Shown piece after piece: positions 32,239-40,232 of a stretch of 64,000 nt of DNA. The stretch is taken from positions 42,951 through 106,950 of the forward strand of contig NZ_SMAC01000004.1 of NCBI RefSeq assembly GCF_004342115.1, read 5' to 3'. This DNA comes from Mannheimia haemolytica (GTDB lineage Bacteria > Pseudomonadota > Gammaproteobacteria > Enterobacterales > Pasteurellaceae). The first letter of the stretch is position 1; the number at the start of each line of letters is the position of its first letter. Made by a program: the position numbers and the translations under genes. The notes under the pieces are model-generated. The model did no database searches, was not told where the DNA came from, and worked only from the letters and a program-made list of their open reading frames with translations.

Positions 32239-33549
32239 CTAATATGCACCATCTCTTTTTAAAACTGTTTTAAATGTTTTAAACAAAATGACAATATCAC
32301 CTCACAATGACCAATTTTTCATATACCAAACATCCATCTGAACTCGAGTATCAAAATCAGTATCACTACGGCCGCTTACTTGCCATAAACCTGTAATTCC
32401 GGGCTTAACGCCTAAAACCAAGGAGATTTTATTACCAATATCTTTTTTCTCAATTACCATATAAGGGCGAGGTCCTATTAAGCTCATTTCCCCTTTAAAA
32501 ACATTTAACAACTGTGGTAGCTCATCTAAAGATGTTTTTCTTAAAAAAGAACCTACCTTAGTAATACGTGGATCATTCATATATTTATGATAAATATTAT
32601 AATAAGCCTTTTCTTCCGGATTCATTTCTAACCAATCTGCCATAAAAGATTGATCAGAGTACATAGAACGGAATTTATAGCATAAAAACTCTTTACCATT
32701 TAATCCTAATCTCCTTTGCATAAAGAATACATCACCTTTAGGATCTTCAATCTTAATCCAAATAGCGATTAAACAAAGTAAAGGAAGCCAAAAAACTGAT
32801 GACAAAACCACAATTGTATAATCAATTATAGCTTTATAAAATCGGTTTAATTTGCTTAATAACTTATTTTCCAAATGGAATACATTTATTCTTGAGTCAA
32901 AAAGATTATATATACTTGATTGAGAGAAATCGTAACCTACTAAAAATGGAGAAAAAATAATTTCCCTACTATTTTTGATATTATCCTCAATAATGCTATT
33001 TAATTTATCTTTACTAATATTTGTACTATCAATAAATAGTGTCTCATGCTTTATATTATCTGCTTTAACATAACCTAAGTAAGGATCATTAAAAAGCTGA
33101 AATCTAAAAGAATCACTATCTGTAATAATCTTAGCCGGCTTCTGCCAAAATTTTAAATTAAACAACATCTTTTTAACAAAAATCTTAAAGACAGGAATTG
33201 TAATTGAAGATATACAGAATATTAGTATTAATGTACTTCTTGAATAAAAATCCGCATTCTGCCCCAAAGCTAATGCTGCAAACAAAATAATAAAAGATAA
33301 AAAGCAAGCTCTAACCACTAACTTGCTTTCGTGCCAAAACTCAAATCTTCTATTGTAGACACCAAAATAAGCAAGAAGAAGAATAAGAGTAACATATACG
33401 GCACTAAATGTAATATAAGAATATGTTATTACCGGCATATCCCAAAAAACATTTAATACCTTTCTTAATGATACTGCACATATTATTGAAACAAGTATGG
33501 CAAATATATCAAAAATAATTAATGTTATCGCAGAAATTATCTTATTCAA
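32239..33549 (-). pseudogene. wbaP: wbaP-like sugar-phosphate transferase with early stop
   Basis: Undecaprenyl-phosphate hexose-1-phosphate transferase that starts O-antigen units on the lipid carrier in the inner membrane. Four N-terminal membrane helices, a central CoA-like domain and the C-terminal catalytic domain (FMQRRLGLNGKEFLCYKFRSM, then SLDELPQLLNVFKGEMS and GLWQVSGRSD) are present. The open frame ends MKNWSL then TGA at 32302-32304. After the TGA the same frame continues GDIVILFKTFKTVLKRDGAY to TAG at 32239, the expected family C-terminus, with the TGA in place of an expected TGG Trp codon. The protein thus lacks its last 21 residues; activity is uncertain. Confidence 0.78.
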
Positions 33550-33570
33550 AATATTCCCCTTGCAAATTAT

Positions 33571-34674
33571 CTACTTAAAATGTTTGTCTACACAAGCTAA
33601 GGCCTCAGCAATAATATTGTGCATATCAAAATATTTATACTGAGCTAAACGTCCGCCAAAAATCACATTGCTTTTTTCATCAGCTAATACTTTATATTTA
33701 GCATAAAGCTCATTATTTCTTGCATCATTAATTGGGTAATATGGTTCATCTCCTTGTTCATATTCTTTCGAATATTCACGGGTCATTACTGTTTTAGGTT
33801 GGATACCATATTCAAAATGTTTATATTCAATAATTCGGGTATAAGGAACTTCTGCTTCCGTATAGTTAACTACCGCATTACCTTGAAAGTTTGGTATATC
33901 TAATAATTCGTTATCAAAACGTAAACTTCGGTACTCTAATCTGCCAAACCGATAACCAAAGTATTCATCGATCATTCCGGTAAACACAATTTTATCAGCT
34001 AGATTCTCATAATATTCACGCTCAAGAAAGAAATCTACACCAAGTTTTACTTCTATACCATCTAGCATTCTTTCAAAAATGCCCGTATAACCACCAATCG
34101 GAATACCTTGATAAGTATCATAGAAGTAATTGTTATCGTAAGTGTAACGCACAGGTAGACGTTTAATAATAAAAGCAGGCAACTCTGTACATTTTCTACC
34201 CCATTGTTTTTCCGTATAGCCTTTGATTAATTTTTCATAAATATCACGACCAACTAATGAGATTGCTTGTTCTTCCAGATTTTTAGGTTCTGTAATATGC
34301 TCTTGAGCAATTTGCTCTTTAATTTTGGCTTCAGCTTCTTCCGGTTTAATTACTCCCCACATTTTATTGAAGGTTAACATATTAAATGGCAAGCTATAGA
34401 GTTCATCTTTATAACGTGCAACCGGTGAATTGGTAAAGCGATTAAATTCAGCAAATTGTTGAATGTAATCCCAAACCAATTTATTGCTTGTATGGAAAAT
34501 ATGAGCACCATATTTATGTACGTTGATACCTTCTATATTTTGAGTATAGCAGTTACCTCCAATATGGTCACGTTTTTCAATTACCAAACATTTTTTACCA
34601 CGTTTTGTGGCTTCATAAGCAAAAATAGTCCCAAAAAGACCTACTCCAACAATAAGATAGTCATATTTTCTCAT
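33571..34674 (-). CDS. glf: UDP-galactopyranose mutase
   Basis: FAD enzyme that turns UDP-galactopyranose into UDP-galactofuranose for O-antigen. 367 residues. The N-terminal dinucleotide fold reads YLIVGVGLFGTIFAYEA and is followed by EKRDHIGGNCYT. Active-site segments KYGAHIFHTSN and EYKHFEYG..KTVMTREYS, with its conserved Arg, are present. It is intact, unlike most of its neighbours, and lies between wbaP and the broken GT14 gene on the same strand. Galactofuranose is thus a likely former component of this O-antigen. Confidence 0.94.
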   Translation of the reverse strand: MRKYDYLIVGVGLFGTIFAYEATKRGKKCLVIEKRDHIGGNCYTQNIEGINVHKYGAHIFHTSNKLVWDYIQQFAEFNRFTNSPVARYKDELYSLPFNMLTFNKMWGVIKPEEAEAKIKEQIAQEHITEPKNLEEQAISLVGRDIYEKLIKGYTEKQWGRKCTELPAFIIKRLPVRYTYDNNYFYDTYQGIPIGGYTGIFERMLDGIEVKLGVDFFLEREYYENLADKIVFTGMIDEYFGYRFGRLEYRSLRFDNELLDIPNFQGNAVVNYTEAEVPYTRIIEYKHFEYGIQPKTVMTREYSKEYEQGDEPYYPINDARNNELYAKYKVLADEKSNVIFGGRLAQYKYFDMHNIIAEALACVDKHFK

Positions 34675-34900
34675 AAGAATGCCCTAATTTATATTAACTA
34701 ATATCTAAATTTATTATCATCTATAGCTATAACTTTCTTCCCTAAAATTAGTCTACTTAGGAAATGATTTCTGAACTCACCAGAACTTACTTCTTTTAAG
34801 CCCTCTTTCATACTGTAATTTATCCAGGCATAAAACAAAAAACACTCATTCCATAGTCTTAATTACGAAAAGAATTAGTAAGAAGTATTAACTCATAAAT

Positions 34901-35850
34901 TTAAGAAAACTGCGTTCTCGCCTTAATAAAATCTATCATTGCTGGGTAAGTTTGTATATCAAACTTTCTAGCAAAGAAATGCCCTCTATTAATAGCCTTC
35001 TCTAAAGAGGAAAAATCTTCACTCGAATCTGTCCAAGTGTAAGGAGAACCATCCCACCAATTAATATATCTTAAATTACCTTGAAATTCCTCCGGATCAT
35101 TTACCATCCCTTTTGAATAATAAATCCTAGATTCCCACCCATATTTATTAATAATTGTAGGAATAAATAATTCATCACAAAATAGTGAATGAGAAAAAAC
35201 ATCTCTAATCCATAATTCTTCATCGAGCAGGATAGTAACTAGCTCATCTGTAATGCTAACCCACTGTGAGGCATATCCTAAAGCCGTACCGAAAGTTTTA
35301 AATTTATCTGCACTACATATTCTTTTCATATACAATTCTGAAGATCGGATAAATTTTTGAAAAAATTTACCAATCAACTTATTACTAAAAGTTCGTTCAC
35401 TAATATGTGGTGCCCAATAGTGGATTCTGACTCGATCATAAATTTTATTTCTTTCAAATGATTCTTTCGAAACTATAGTCAGGAATTCTTTACCTTGATG
35501 TTTATCAAAGAATTGGTGGATAGTATCTTGGCTGACTAGAGGTAAATCAACACCAGATAGCAAATGATAGTAAGCATAGCTGCTATTTCTATGAGCTTTC
35601 TTAAAGAGAAGCATTTCAACCTGTATTTGAGAATAATCGCCCCAGTTTACAGAAATTCTATCAGTAAAATTTACCATTGATATCAAATTCAGAGCACTGA
35701 TTCTTGCTTTCAAATCAGTAATACGGCGATCCTCTACTTTAGCATCAATAAATAAATATCATTTCTAGGATGATTAAGTAACTCAATTAAAAAGAGTAAT
35801 TGCTCAAATTTTTCATGTGCAATTATAAGATAAGCATGCTTTTTAGACAT
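34901..35850 (-). pseudogene. GT14-type glycosyltransferase, frameshifted near the start
   Basis: Family-14-like transferase (core-2/I-branching type, as in some bacterial O-antigen clusters). The visible 270-residue frame begins within the domain. Upstream, ATG at 35850 opens MSKKHAYLIIAHEKFEQLLFL.., the expected N-terminus, and runs to a TAG just past a TATT x3 tract (35747-35758). Adding one more TATT unit would join the two parts as NDIYLFIDAKVEDRR, which fits the family. A 4-base loss in the tract is therefore the simplest explanation. The remainder keeps YYHLLSGVDLPL and later family blocks. Confidence 0.75.
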
Positions 35851-35896
35851 AATAAACCTGTTTTTGATGAATACAACTAGATTTTCTCACAAAGCT

Positions 35897-35995
35897 CTAA
35901 TTAGCCTTTTCAGAAGCTAAAGCATACAAGATAACTCTAATCCCAGCAGATATAAATGAATTGAAGTATCCTTCATATTTTATGACAACTATTTT
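35897..35995 (-). pseudogene. Short remnant of a lost O-antigen gene
   Basis: On the minus strand this frame reads 32 codons ending FNSFISAGIRVILYALAS then EKAN and TAG. It has no start codon of its own and looks like the C-terminal tail of a deleted membrane protein or glycosyltransferase. It lies between the truncated wzz and the frameshifted transferase, where other O-antigen loci carry several more genes. Could be chance. Confidence 0.35.
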
Positions 35996-36043
35996 TTAAT
36001 CAAATTAAATATCTCTGTTAGAAGTAATAAAAGATAATCTTGC

Positions 36044-36400
36044 TTATTTAAGTAAAGTGATAAAAAATTCATTTTTAGTATCTTGAGATTGTGCTAATCG
36101 GTTAAAATTGTTGAACAAACTCGCAGACAATGCATTTGGATCAACAGGATCTACACGCAAAATCCGACTATATTCTCTGCGAACATTTAAATACTCACCT
36201 AACTCTGTTAATTTAGGGGCAATAACTGTTGCCTTAGACGTCCATTGCTCTTTTGCAGTAAATGCATAAATACCAGCAAGTAATGTGGTAATGAATGTTG
36301 TTATAACAATCCACCATTTTTTATCCCATAGAGCACGAAAAATCTCAATTAAATCAATCTCATCCGAGCTTTGCTCATGACTTTTTACTGAATCTGCCAT
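36044..36400 (-). pseudogene. wzz: Truncated wzz chain-length determinant
   Basis: The N-terminal part of a Wzz-type polysaccharide co-polymerase that sets O-antigen length from the inner membrane. It begins MADSVKSHEQSSDEIDLIEI, followed by the first membrane helix (WWIVITTFITTLLAGIYAF) and the start of the periplasmic domain (VIAPKLTELGEYLNVRREY). It stops after 118 residues, whereas full proteins are about 330-380 residues with a second C-terminal helix, which is absent. GAGGAAACT precedes the ATG. The loss fits an internal deletion of the O-antigen cluster. Divergent from erpA. Confidence 0.8.
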
Positions 36401-36548
36401 AGTTTCCTCTAAAATTTGCATGTTTCTGTACAGCATTATACATAATTTTCTTATTTCCACTGCATTCATTTACTCTTTTTTAAGATTGCACTTCCTATGT
36501 AATTATTAGATAATATCCAATCACAGTAAAATTTTGATCTAAAACAAA

Positions 36549-36890
36549 ATGAGCGATATTCAAATTCCTTTAATCTTTACTGATGCGGCGGCTCGTAAAG
36601 TAAAAAGCTTAATTGAGGGCGAAGAGAACCCGAATCTTCGCTTGCGTGTGTATATTACGGGTGGGGGCTGTAGTGGATTCCAGTATGGGTTCACCTTTGA
36701 TGATCAAGTCAATGAGGGAGACCTTACCATTGAGAATCAAAGCGTTGGCTTGGTGGTTGACCCGATGAGCCTACAATATTTAATTGGTGGCACGGTGGAT
36801 TATACCGAAGGGCTGGACGGCTCACGTTTTGTCGTGAATAATCCAAATGCAAGCTCAACCTGTGGTTGTGGTTCTTCCTTTAGCATTTAA
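36549..36890 (+). CDS. erpA: Iron-sulfur cluster insertion protein ErpA
   Basis: A-type carrier that delivers [4Fe-4S] or [2Fe-2S] clusters to target enzymes, essential in many gammaproteobacteria. 113 residues with the three conserved cysteines: [11 protein letters not shown] (first), and CGCGSSF at the C-terminus (second and third). The length is normal. It marks the border of the O-antigen locus opposite to rpsU. Confidence 0.96.
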   Translation: MSDIQIPLIFTDAAARKVKSLIEGEENPNLRLRVYITGGGCSGFQYGFTFDDQVNEGDLTIENQSVGLVVDPMSLQYLIGGTVDYTEGLDGSRFVVNNPNASSTCGCGSSFSI

Positions 36891-36968
36891 TTCACTCGAA
36901 TTATTGCCTTATTCAATATCAGTCTCACAAGTAAATTTTTTACTAAAAATGACCGTTTGTATCAAACA

Positions 36969-37003
36969 AAATAGCCTAACTTATTGAGTTTAGGCTATTT
37001 TTT
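36969..37003. terminator. Bidirectional terminator between erpA and yidD
   Basis: AAATAGCCTAA (36969-36979) and TTAGGCTATTT (36990-37000), with further T residues on the plus strand. Convergent genes lie on both sides. Confidence 0.88.
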
Positions 37004-37318
37004 ATCATTATGTTTGCAGTTGCCTTTACAACAAAGTGGGACAGGATCTTCGCCTCCCTCACTCAAAGGGTTGCAACGCAGAATACGCTTAAACGCTAAA
37101 TACCCACCTTTAATTGCTCCGTGGATTTTAATCGCTTCGACCGCATAGGTGGAGCAGGTTGGGTAAAATCGGCAACGTGGGCCAATCAATGGGCTGATAG
37201 CATAGCGATAGAAATAAATCGGTAGCAATAGAATTTTGGCTAATAGGCTGAGACGAGGTGGCTGATTTATGGATTCTGTTGTGCCGGCTTTTTGCTCAGG
37301 CGAATGTGTCTTGACCAT
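36995..37318 (-). CDS. yidD: Membrane protein insertion efficiency factor YidD
   Basis: A small membrane-associated protein that assists YidC-mediated insertion. 107 residues. The diagnostic block is [15 protein letters not shown] with [13 protein letters not shown] before it, and a Cys-rich tail (VPLCCKGNC). It overlaps the 3' end of rnpA by 52 bases, as is common in this operon; the actual start could be later than 37318. yidC would be expected next in many genomes, but here erpA follows in the opposite direction. Confidence 0.93.
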   Translation of the reverse strand: MVKTHSPEQKAGTTESINQPPRLSLLAKILLLPIYFYRYAISPLIGPRCRFYPTCSTYAVEAIKIHGAIKGGYLAFKRILRCNPLSEGGEDPVPLCCKGNCKHNDKK

Positions 37319-37641
37319 AGTTTTTCCAATGTTTCAAACAGCGTTGCGTTGTCTAATTTGCCAATGCCGCCTTTTGCCACAAATACAAAATCGAAATTCG
37401 GCAATTCGTGTTGCTTGAGGCGAAAACTTTCACGCACTATCCGCTTAATGCGATTACGGTCGTGAGCCCGTTTTAAATGTTTTTTGGCAACAGTTAAGCC
37501 TAGACGAGGATTTTCTAGATTATTCTCTCTAGCAAGAAGAGTCATTTGGGGTGTGCTGGCTCGAAGTGGCTCTTCAAACACCGCCTTAAATTGAACGGGA
37601 GCTAACAAACGTAGCTCCCGAGAGAAATTTAGCTTCTTCAC
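37267..37641 (-). CDS. rnpA: Ribonuclease P protein component
   Basis: Protein subunit that binds the RNase P RNA and tRNA 5' leader. 124 residues. The RNR motif is [19 protein letters not shown] (near residues 52-72), with VAKKHLKRA before it. It follows rpmH by 35 bases on the minus strand in the conserved rpmH-rnpA-yidD order. Confidence 0.96.
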   Translation of the reverse strand: MKKLNFSRELRLLAPVQFKAVFEEPLRASTPQMTLLARENNLENPRLGLTVAKKHLKRAHDRNRIKRIVRESFRLKQHELPNFDFVFVAKGGIGKLDNATLFETLEKLWSRHIRLSKKPAQQNP

Positions 37642-37676
37642 ACTTAATCAGAAAGGTGTTTTGGCTGGTTCTGCAA

Positions 37677-37811
37677 TTATGCAGATAAAGATTTACGACC
37701 TTTAGCACGACGACGCGCTAACACTTGACGACCGTTTTTAGTAGCCATACGAGCACGGAAACCGTGAGTACGAGCACGTTTTAATACTGATGGTTGAAAT
37801 GTACGTTTCAT
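37677..37811 (-). CDS. rpmH: 50S ribosomal protein L34
   Basis: A 44-residue, strongly basic protein: [18 protein letters not shown] at the N-terminus and [13 protein letters not shown] at the end, the typical L34 sequence. First gene of the rpmH-rnpA-yidD unit. In many bacteria dnaA and oriC lie just upstream of rpmH; here hemH is upstream in the other direction and no cluster of DnaA boxes is seen in the 236-base gap. Confidence 0.97.
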   Translation of the reverse strand: MKRTFQPSVLKRARTHGFRARMATKNGRQVLARRRAKGRKSLSA

Positions 37812-38047
37812 TGCTTATCTACCTAAAATTTAAAAAGTTGGCATAAAATGGTTTCTGCCAAACAAGGACCATAAAAAAGAGTTGCAATTCTACAGGCAAT
37901 TAAAATAAAAAGCAAGAAACAATCCAAGCACAACTCGGGTTGTTTGCAAAATTTTTGAAAAATACGACCGCTTGTTATAATCGCAGAAATTTATATTGGT
38001 TTGTGGCATAATCGAAAAAATATTAACTATTGATGAGAAATAGAACA

Positions 38048-39010
38048 ATGAATCAACCCCAACAAATAGGTATTTTGCTGGCTAATTTAGGTACGCCAGA
38101 TGAACCCACGCCAAGTGCGGTGAAGCGTTATTTAAAGCAATTTTTAAGCGATCCTCGTGTGATCGATCTACCAAAATTTAAATGGCAAGCAATCCTAAAC
38201 TGCATCATTTTGCCAAGACGTTCGCCAAAAGTGGCAAAATTATATCAATCAGTATGGAGCGAAGAAGGCTCACCGTTATTGGCGATTTCTCGGCAACAAC
38301 AACGAGCGGTACAACGCTATTTTGATGCCAAAGGCAAAAATGTGGTGGTGGAATTGGGAATGTCTTACGGCAATCCAAGTATTGAAAGTGCGACCGATAA
38401 CCTCATCAAGCAGGGGGTTGAACGAATTATTGTGCTACCGCTTTATCCGCAATACAGTAGCACTACTACCGCTTCGGTGTTTGATGCTTTCGCCAACGGC
38501 TTAAAAGCACAACGTAAAATCGTGCCGTTTGATTTTATTCACAGTTATCATAATGATCCGCTTTATATTCAGGCATTAGCTAACTCTATTGATGTTAAAC
38601 CTGACGAGTTATTACTGTTTTCATTTCACGGCATTCCTAAACGTTATGAAACGGAAGGTGATTTTTACGCCAAGCATTGCCAAGAAACAGCAGAATTAGT
38701 GGCTGAAAAGCTAGGTCTGCCAAGAGAAAAATGGTATTTGTCTTTCCAGTCCCGTTTTGGTGATGAAGAGTGGCTACAGCCTTATACCGATGAAACGCTT
38801 GAAAGTTTTCCACAAAAAGGGGTAAAAAAAGTGGCTGTTGTTTGCCCGGGCTTCTCCGCCGATTGCTTAGAGACCCTGGAAGAAATTGCAGAAGAAAACC
38901 GTGAAAACTTTGAACACACCGGCGGAGAATCTTATCGCTACATTCCAGCGTTAAATGCGAGTGGCGATCATATCAAGGCATTAGTAAAATTAATCGAAGC
39001 GAAAATATAA
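38048..39010 (+). CDS. hemH: Ferrochelatase
   Basis: Inserts ferrous iron into protoporphyrin IX, the final haem step, at the membrane surface. 320 residues from the ATG at 38048 ([20 protein letters not shown]); an ATG at 38030 is also in frame. Family blocks: [46 protein letters not shown] with the catalytic His, and [15 protein letters not shown]. Complete haem synthesis would fit a species that does not need supplied haemin. Single gene with its own terminator. Confidence 0.96.
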   Translation: MNQPQQIGILLANLGTPDEPTPSAVKRYLKQFLSDPRVIDLPKFKWQAILNCIILPRRSPKVAKLYQSVWSEEGSPLLAISRQQQRAVQRYFDAKGKNVVVELGMSYGNPSIESATDNLIKQGVERIIVLPLYPQYSSTTTASVFDAFANGLKAQRKIVPFDFIHSYHNDPLYIQALANSIDVKPDELLLFSFHGIPKRYETEGDFYAKHCQETAELVAEKLGLPREKWYLSFQSRFGDEEWLQPYTDETLESFPQKGVKKVAVVCPGFSADCLETLEEIAEENRENFEHTGGESYRYIPALNASGDHIKALVKLIEAKI

Positions 39011-39017
39011 TATAATT

Positions 39018-39045
39018 TGGGCGGATAATAAATCCGCCCATTTTT
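39018..39045 (+). terminator. Terminator of hemH
   Basis: TGGGCGGAT (39018-39026) and ATCCGCCCA (39032-39040), followed by TTTTT. Confidence 0.88.
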
Positions 39046-39073
39046 ATCTACACCCTATAGGAATGTACTTATT

Positions 39074-40021
39074 TTATTTAATTTTCTCTAATATTTCTCT
39101 GTTAAATCCCATCAGTTCTACTTTTGTATTCGGTAAATTAGGGAAGTCATTTAATAAATCTTCAAACTTATCTAACCAATGGTAATTAGTGCTGGTTTGA
39201 CTAACTAAAAACCACAGAATAGCTACCCTTCCGAAAATTCTCTCCTTTGCTTTGTCATCCAGCGATAAGTTTGAAAAATACTGCTGCATTTTTTTAAATT
39301 TCGACCAACGAGGATCATCTAGCTTAGGAATAGCAATATCGCTAAATTTTCTGTTCCAAATACGAGAATGGTGAGCAGAAAGGTTTCTTACAATGTTTAT
39401 TTCATTCAACCAATTCTTTAACGTATTCTCATCTACATTAAATTTCTTAGCAATTTTCCTTTGGTGTTGCCCATTTAACAATGAGTAAAACTTAGATAAT
39501 GCACCAAAATCCCAGGTTTCAGTAATTACCCAAAAAGGGATTTCCTTCTCATTTTTTCTATGCCATTCAATAGAATCATCTTTACTACGCTTAATTTTAT
39601 TAGCTGTAGTTTCTAGCCAATTTGCATAAGCATAATTAGATTTCCATTGAAATTTTAAGAACTTTTGATTAATCAGAGAATAATCTTCATAAGCCAAAGG
39701 ATTTTCACGCCCCAATTCATGAGCCATAATATTACGAATATTAACTTCTAAACGTTCAATAATATCCAATAATAAAAGCCTTAGTTTTTTATCAAAAATA
39801 TATAGCTTATAAACTTCTTCAAATTGTACATTTTCGAGAAAATTTTCGCTAAGCCCACCATCTTGATTAGGCTTTCTAGATATATGCCAAAATCCAGATA
39901 AACGATAATACCCTACCTGAGATAATTTTTTCTCTGCATAGCTTTTATCATTTATGAGCATTCCTCTAGATATGAGTAGTTCTACTAATTCGTGATACTC
40001 TTTATGTGGTTTTGTAGGCAT
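39074..40021 (-). CDS. Abi_2/AbiF-like abortive-infection HEPN protein
   Basis: A 315-residue protein of the Abi_2 (AbiD/AbiF) family. The N-terminal family block reads KKLSQVGYYRLSGFW (residues 31-45). Two HEPN-type R-N-x3-H motifs are present: RNIMAH (96-101) and RNLSAH (212-217). HEPN domains with this motif are RNases in many toxins and in Cas13. Abi_2 members stop phage multiplication by killing or stalling the host. The gene is convergent with hemH and follows spoT, which is not its usual neighbour, so it is probably acquired. No Shine-Dalgarno precedes the ATG, suggesting low translation, and a structured RNA leader lies just upstream. Confidence 0.88.
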   Translation of the reverse strand: MPTKPHKEYHELVELLISRGMLINDKSYAEKKLSQVGYYRLSGFWHISRKPNQDGGLSENFLENVQFEEVYKLYIFDKKLRLLLLDIIERLEVNIRNIMAHELGRENPLAYEDYSLINQKFLKFQWKSNYAYANWLETTANKIKRSKDDSIEWHRKNEKEIPFWVITETWDFGALSKFYSLLNGQHQRKIAKKFNVDENTLKNWLNEINIVRNLSAHHSRIWNRKFSDIAIPKLDDPRWSKFKKMQQYFSNLSLDDKAKERIFGRVAILWFLVSQTSTNYHWLDKFEDLLNDFPNLPNTKVELMGFNREILEKIK

Positions 40022-40046
40022 AAAATTGAAGGCATTTTAAGAAAGG

Positions 40047-40119
40047 CAAGGACGTAGCTTGACACTCTAAGTCGATTACATTTAGTAAACCTCAGGGACA
40101 GGGGCTACGCCACGATTGC
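40047..40119 (-). ncRNA. Predicted structured leader/antitoxin RNA of the AbiF-like gene
   Basis: Read on the minus strand, the region folds as a multi-part stem: GCAA pairs with UUGC at the base, GG with CC, then CGUAGC (40104-40109) with GCUACG (40053-40058). Inside are CUGAG/CUUAG and UUAC/GUAA hairpin pairs. It is a G+C-rich island in AT-rich spacer, starts about seven bases after a TATAAT, and ends 25 bases before the abi ATG. No clear terminator follows, so it may be the 5' leader of the abi mRNA that is cut out, or a separate short RNA. Folding was done by eye. Confidence 0.5.
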
Positions 40120-40124
40120 AAGGG

Positions 40125-40152
40125 ATTATACATTTTAGCTGATTAAAGTCAA
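40125..40152 (-). promoter_or_regulatory. Sigma-70 promoter for the AbiF leader RNA
   Basis: On the minus strand: TTGACT (-35, 40152-40147), 16-base spacer, TG extended element, TATAAT (-10, 40130-40125). The expected start is near 40118. It is one of the best matches to consensus in the window and lies between spoT and abi, giving abi its own transcription. Confidence 0.7.
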
Positions 40153-40232
40153 AAGGTTTCATCAATTAATAATAGCAATACTGTACTTTTAAGGACTATA
40201 ATTGCAAAAAACTGATAAAATTTTACCGCTTG

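Noticed and set aside
37812..38047. oriC next to rpmH
   Set aside because: No dnaA gene and no cluster of TTATCCACA-type boxes are seen in the gap.
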